64,000 bases of DNA from Lasioglossum baleicum (lineage: Eukaryota; Arthropoda; Insecta; Hymenoptera; Halictidae), in contig NC_134937.1 in assembly GCF_051020765.1 (NCBI RefSeq), forward strand, positions 13,198,947 to 13,262,946. Direction: 5' to 3'. This document shows positions 58,731-64,000 of this stretch, one piece after another. Under the pieces are notes generated by a model. It made no database searches. It worked only from the letters and a program-made list of their open reading frames with translations, and was not told the DNA's origin. Within the stretch, counting starts at the first letter, position 1. Every line of letters begins with the position of its first letter. The translations under genes were made by a program, and so were the position numbers.

Positions 58731-59325
58731 TTAGATTTTAATTGCACATCGCTTAATAAAATCGAAGATAATTGACAGACCTTTAATATCGGGGCCATAT
58801 AAGAAGCATTTTATGCAAGTCGGGAAGCAGTACTTGCAACGGAGAAGAGCTGATAGGAGTGTATCGCGTTCATCTTCATATTTTGGACATTGCCAAATGA
58901 CGTGATCTAGATCTTGGGATTCAGCACCACACTCACAAGCACTGTCTACAATAATTTTCACTCTGGCTAACGAAGCGTTCAAATTATAATGGTTAGAACG
59001 GCATCTATTGACAAAAGTGACAAAGTTTCTAGGTAGGCTACTCCCATGAAACCATGATTTACCATCATCTTTATGGAAAAATTGAACGTACTCTTTACCC
59101 TTAAATAAACCTTGCTCTTTGATGAAGTTGTTAGTGGATTTCCTTGATTGGGTTTTAAAGTCGCTGACAAAGTCGGTAAATGGGGTTTTGATATCCAGAG
59201 AGAGCGTGGCCATTTCATTTGTCGCTTCTTTTGCAAGTAAGTCGACCTTTTCATTGCCAACAAGACAACTGTGGGATGGTACCTATATGAACTTAACAAA
59301 GTTTTGATTATTGTTGTTAGATACA
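58731..59325 (-). pseudogene. non-LTR retrotransposon ORF2 3' portion with RNase H end (broken)
   Basis: The minus strand reads FVKFI, a TAG stop at 59285-59283, then VPSHSCLVGNEKVDLLAKEA: the C-terminal RNase H motif (W-V-P-S-H-x-x-x-x-G-N-E-x-V-D-x-L-A-K) with the Trp codon apparently mutated to a stop. An uninterrupted frame continues from 59213 to 58731. It contains FVNRCRSNHYNLN and the terminal Cys/His box CECGAESQDLDHVIWQCP. The pattern fits I-clade-like or related RNase H-bearing LINEs. The copy is 5'-truncated; the reverse transcriptase domain is absent. Confidence 0.82.
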
Positions 59326-60001
59326 AACGTAAAGTACTTATTTTTAATTTCGAAGAGATTTAATCACCCTCAAAGAGTCACTCGTTGATTAGATATCGAT
59401 ACCAGAAAGTTCATTTCAGGGAAAACGTCAGTGAATTCCTCGATCCTGACCACTGTGCGTCGGTGCAGCGCAGCGGGAGGAACGTCTTTGAGCGTCGAAA
59501 GTCTCGGACGTGGAGCTCGACGCCACGTTCTCTTGCACACGATCGCATTCGACTCCGGCCGTGTAATTGGGGGATACATTCTATTTTGCAATCTCCTCGG
59601 TAACTCCCAGTTGACGTCCGTTCGCTCGTTCTCGCCCGGTCCAACGGTAATTGCGCATATTCACCGGTTGCTCGGCAACCTCGGACGCTACTGGTATCCC
59701 GGGACCGGAATGACGAGCGAGCCCCGACTACGCAGACATGCAGCCTGCCAAGGCCGAAGACTAATTAAGCAGCTCGAATCCCATTGGTCAATTTACGAAC
59801 TGCAGGAAGTAATACGAGGGTTTCCAAGGAACGGGAAAGACCGATTTCGATCATCTCGGTGTCTAAATTGGGGCTGCCAAACCGGTTCACCCTACTCACC
59901 TTAAACCCCATCGATACACCGATCCGTCGATGAACTACTAACTTTACGACATACATACGTTAGTACGTTTTTATAACGAATGTCCAGCTGCATCGATTGA
60001 T

Positions 60002-60189
60002 GTATTAAAAAATACCTCATTCCATTTAAAAAAATGAAGGCGACCTTCATATCTCTAAAAAAAATTACATAAAAACAAAAACTTTTTGGTATCGTATGAG
60101 CCCCAATTTACCATTCAACTTTGTCCTTCAGACATTTGACGTATCTTTAAAAACAACAAAGATATTCAAGGTGGTCAAGTTAGGTGAAA
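60002..60189 (+). mobile_element. dispersed repeat of unknown class (copy 1)
   Basis: From ATTCCATTTAAAAAAATGAA through GGTATCGTATGAGCCCC to AACAACAAAGATATTCAAG it matches 62250-62450 in reverse. The other copy's outer end reads TATACAGGGTATAAA, a transposon-like terminus. Confidence 0.75.
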
Positions 60190-60234
60190 TACCATGTATA
60201 ATTTCTCATCTATTGAAATGATTAAGGGAAAAAA

Positions 60235-60308
60235 CAACATGCAATTTGGTTTCTATTTTTTGCAATCGATGCAGACAATTTTTATTTTGCATAAAGATCC
60301 GCAGTCTA
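60235..60308 (-). mobile_element. hAT-like MITE, one end
   Basis: TTTTGCATAAAGATCCGCAGTCTA with adjoining GCAATCGATGCAGACAATTTTTA is the family terminus in reverse. The following 8-mer is GTAATTAT. The partner end is missing, lost at the junction with the 60002-60189 repeat. Confidence 0.7.
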
Positions 60309-61199
60309 GTAATTATTGTTCTGCGTTCGTAGGTGTAACAGTCTAAAGTTGTCAGCAATCGTCTGTTGCGAATTTTTATCCGCAAATTTGCTATTTAGAC
60401 ATTGTTGAAGACGTTGCTGAGCGAATGAGCGAATGGATGAAATGAAGTATATATTATTGTGTTACTGTTCAGAGTAGTAGTGGTATTTAAAATATTTGAA
60501 GAGATCTAATTATCGGAATCGGCCGTCTAACGTACACACAAGTAATACAGGAGTTAGGCGAACTGTCAGCCTGAGCAATGGAGAACTTATACAAGCAGAT
60601 GTACACGGAGACAGGAGATGGATTGTCGAGAGTAAGTAATAGCGGCAATAAGTCATGGGAGGGGCTGATTGTCAGAGATATTGAATGACCGCTTCTCGAT
60701 GCTGCTATAGTTTGCCGGAATTGAACGTACTTAACGATCCGCTGCTACTAGTACTACACCAATTACAACTTTGAATACGAATCGCAGCCTGTAATTACTT
60801 CTATAATGAAATTCTCCGTGTAACGAATCGTCTGGTTTTGAAATTGTGCGTTTTACAGAATCTCTTTTCAACAATCCAGCTGTTATCAGGTTAGTAAACC
60901 GTGCATTCCAGGAATTCCCGCGCGATGGAAAGAGGATATCGTGTTCGTCTAGAAGAGGCGGCATTCCTGCTTTTCCAACAGAGAAATATTAGTAGCAAGA
61001 AGTTAAGCCTGTAATGTATACTATAAAAGCTTTCCATTAAAGGGTACAGAAATAAAAAATGAAATTTTCCTTTGCCGCGACGCGGCGCGGCGCGCCCGTT
61101 TACACCTCCGGTAAATGAATACCTTAGAATACTCGGAAGGCAACGACGCGATTATTTGGCCGCGATGAATATTCTGTAAATTCTTTCGACCCCTCCGCT

Positions 61200-61745
61200 G
61201 TGCCACTTAATTAGCAAATATACGAGACGCGAATAAATCTTTCCGTAATATCTCTCCGTTTCAAAGCGAGCGCCGCTCGCATCGTTTTACAAAAATTCAT
61301 ATTTGATATAATTGAAATTCGTGGTTTATGTTCGAACGATTATATTAATATGAAAATCCAGGGGACAAAATTACGTCGAATTCTTTTATTATACAGATTT
61401 ATTTTCAATTCATTACGAAATTCAATCATTTTCAATTTCGGGAGAATTTATTTCCGCATTTCTTCGTGTTCAGCATATTTCGAGTCCTGCTTCAACAGAT
61501 GTGCCACTTAATTAGCGAACATACGAGACGCGAATAAATCTTTCAGTAGTATCGTTTTACAAACATTCATATCAAATAGAAACAAGTCCCTATATTCGAG
61601 CAATTATTAATATAAAAATCTAGGGGACAAAATTGCATTGAATTCTTCTATTATGCAGACTTATTTTCAATTCATTTTATATTTTCGAAATTTCACTTCC
61701 GCATTTCTTCGCGATTAGAATATCTCGGGTCCCGCTTCAGCAGAA
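61200..61745. repeat. diverged tandem duplication, 301-bp offset
   Basis: GTGCCACTTAATTAGC at 61200 and 61501, then TACGAGACGCGAATAAATCT, AGGGGACAAAATT and CCGCATTTCTTCG recur in order. The second unit is shortened by a deletion of about 50 bp. It is non-coding. Confidence 0.85.
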
Positions 61746-62249
61746 AATCATAATTGTATTTTCTTGTTGAGGAACCGGAGTCTGTGGAAATATTCGACTG
61801 AAAACAGGTTTGAAAATTGCTGTGGAAACGCTTTTCTAACAAGTTGCTGGAAACTTCCATGGCAGAAGGAACGACGCGAAGTGGCCTCCTTACTGGTCCT
61901 GCGGATCTCAACTTCCTGGATGTTTTCGTTTGGGGACGTCTCGGAGAGCTTGTTTATGGAAGACCACTTGCTCGTATACTGGATCTCCGTTCATGGTGGT
62001 CGTACAATCCCCGAGTAGCCGAAGAACTTTGAAATTCGATTCAGTGCGACCGAACGACGGAGCCATTATTAATTATTTTTGCGACACTGGACATGGAAAA
62101 TTGGATAGCGACGTTCACCGAGCATCCTGACATTCTCGAAACGTTTACACAGTAAAAATACTTCATCCATAATATAATTGAACCCCTTCTCCTACAATAT
62201 TTCTAATTTCAATCATTTCCTTCAAACCAAAATAAAGTTCTACTCCGGT

Positions 62250-62450
62250 TTTGTCACCTAACGTTGCCATCTTGAATATCTTTGTTGTTTTTAAAGATAC
62301 ATCAAATGTCTGAAGGGCAAAGTTGAATGGTAAAATGGGGCTCATACGATACCAAAAAAATTTTTATTTTTATGTAATTTTTTTTTAGAGATATGTGAAG
62401 GTCACCTTCATTTTTTTAAATGGAATGTCCTATTTTTTATACCCTGTATA
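62250..62450 (-). mobile_element. dispersed repeat of unknown class (copy 2)
   Basis: Reverse-oriented partner of 60002-60189, better preserved at the outer end (minus strand TATACAGGGTATAAAAAATA). The short frame 62163-62345 lies in it and has no recognisable product. Confidence 0.75.
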
Positions 62451-64000
62451 AGCATACAATAGATATAAATTTTATGCTTCGATAGATGAAATTTTCTTCT
62501 CGGAGTTTCAGCAAACAACGAAACAAATACTCGCAATGAAAATTCTATACGGAACGTGTATTAATTCATGACGTCGACGAAAACACGTCGAAAGCAGAAG
62601 AAGGAATGCAACGTTAATACGATTCGCTAATCAGACTCCTTTTAATCCTTCCGGCTTACCCGATGGCGTACGAGTCCGCCGTTTAAATCATCTCGTCGGT
62701 GTTCCATCGGCCGATAAATATTAATACGAGCATTTGTACCGATTGTAAAAATAAAACAGCCCCGCGAGCGCTGTAACGTCGTTTCACCCCATCCCCCTCC
62801 CTCCTGGTTGGCAACGCAATTAAATTGACCGATCCCGAACACGGGGCTTGCGAAGGGGTGGCCTGGAAAATATATCGGACCGCGAAGGGTTCAATCGCGT
62901 TAACCTTTCACGGGCCGGACTTTAAATTTCCTTCTCGGTTACGTTACCTTCCACGGGAGAAACGTCTCTGCCAACATACTAAGTCAACGCTGCTGGCACG
63001 ACCGCGAATAACCGCGCGATTTTTAACCGTGCTGCTTGCCTAATCGTCGCAATTTATATCGCTTTTGTAGAGCTCTGCTCGCGGAATGTCCGTGGCAACG
63101 TAATTAGAACATTTTTGCAAAGCTCGTCTGCGTTCAAATATCTTTTCAAACATTCTATCAGATTCATCTAACCCTGAGTATTTTTGTTTGACCATTTGTT
63201 TTGAAAATTCATTGAAATTGAGTTACTATAAGTTACTTGTTCGACTTTCCCCTTTCCATTAAAAAACCTAAACGTTGTTCGATAATTACATAGCATATAC
63301 ATATTCAGGAACAGAAATTGTAGATCCGCCGGCAATTAAAACTGATTATAAGTGTTAATAGCACAGCTCGAGGAGCATAATTACCGCTCACCGATTTAAT
63401 ATCAGTTCCCCCACTTTATCACTGATCTCGACGTGAAAAAGTGCTCGTGGAAACTTTCCCCCGGCCATCAGCCACTCGAACAACCATGATTTCCCAGGAA
63501 TTAATAGTTGTTATACTGTTAATTAACCCCTTGAACATGGAAATAACCGTAATTCCGTCTCCGTTGCATAAAATCAATGATTAATTGGGCATTACGGTCA
63601 CGACAGGAGGTAACCAACCCTTCAAGGTCCACAGAGTCCTACACTGAACCCTTAGAACTGAAAATCCACAAACCTCGAGAACGATTTACCAAAAAACAAA
63701 ACAGAGGAAAAAGGGGTAAGAAGAAATAGGATCCGTTAAGATAAATCGGTTGTGAGTATATCAGGAAGGAATATCAACCTGCTCGTTAAATCGACGACAA
63801 AAAGCGTCCCCTCACGATTCCCTCGCAGTCTTCGAGGTTAGGGGATGGGAAAAGGGGTAGCAAGAACAGAAAAAAGCTGAACGATGTGCCATAATCTTCT
63901 GGCTGGTATGAACTATATATTTTCCGATTTTCCGACTCGAACTAAATGCTGAAAAGAATTAGAAGCACGCTTTATCATCCCATAGAGTCGTGAAAATTGT
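62451..64000. other. gene-free stretch to the window end
   Basis: No supported gene, transposon end or long repeat. Short GC-rich open frames at 62642-63043 have no recognisable domain. Confidence 0.45.

Noticed and set aside
1..64000. CRISPR arrays, operons or phage-like systems
   Set aside because: No regularly spaced short repeats with unique spacers and no bacterial gene organisation; the window is eukaryotic.

Overview
The window looks like an insect nuclear genome, most probably an aculeate hymenopteran (ant or bee). The evidence is long AT-rich intergenic DNA with scattered CpG-rich islands, dense microsatellites, consensus GT-AG introns, and many mariner, Tc1, hAT-like and piggyBac-like elements. 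There is no bacterial-style gene packing, and the great majority of open frames are chance frames. The species assignment is inference.

I could assemble one host gene with confidence: a minus-strand Scratch/Snail-family C2H2 zinc-finger transcription factor (scrt). It has three coding exons: 22400-22730 (SNAG-type N terminus), 7248-7908 (low-complexity middle) and 5733-6372 (Scratch motif and five zinc fingers). The reading phases join exactly (331+661+640 nt = 544 codons, a 543-residue protein). Intron 1 is about 14.5 kb and intron 2 is 875 bp. The leader upstream of the ATG is GAC-repeat-rich and carries a 243-codon overlapping open frame. A TATA-like box near 25575 and a GA-rich tract near 26.1 kb are promoter candidates only.

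Layout: 1-5.7 kb is the 3' side of scrt (microsatellites and a fresh 347-bp tandem duplication). 5.7-22.7 kb is the scrt gene, whose first intron holds nested DNA-transposon remnants, a foldback palindrome and three repeated CACGTG modules. 22.7-26.2 kb is leader and putative promoter. 26.2-64 kb is a gene-poor region of MITEs, foldback palindromes, decayed mariner/Tc1 elements, two non-LTR retrotransposon 3' ends and several minisatellites.

The most useful non-genic result is a short hAT-like MITE family with ends TAGACTGCGG...CCGCAGTCTA and 8-bp target duplications. Two copies sit inside other repeats whose uninterrupted relatives are in this same window, so the element borders can be read directly. 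No unknown multi-gene system was found. The strongest unexplained structure is a roughly 61-bp-stem hairpin at 43540-43682.
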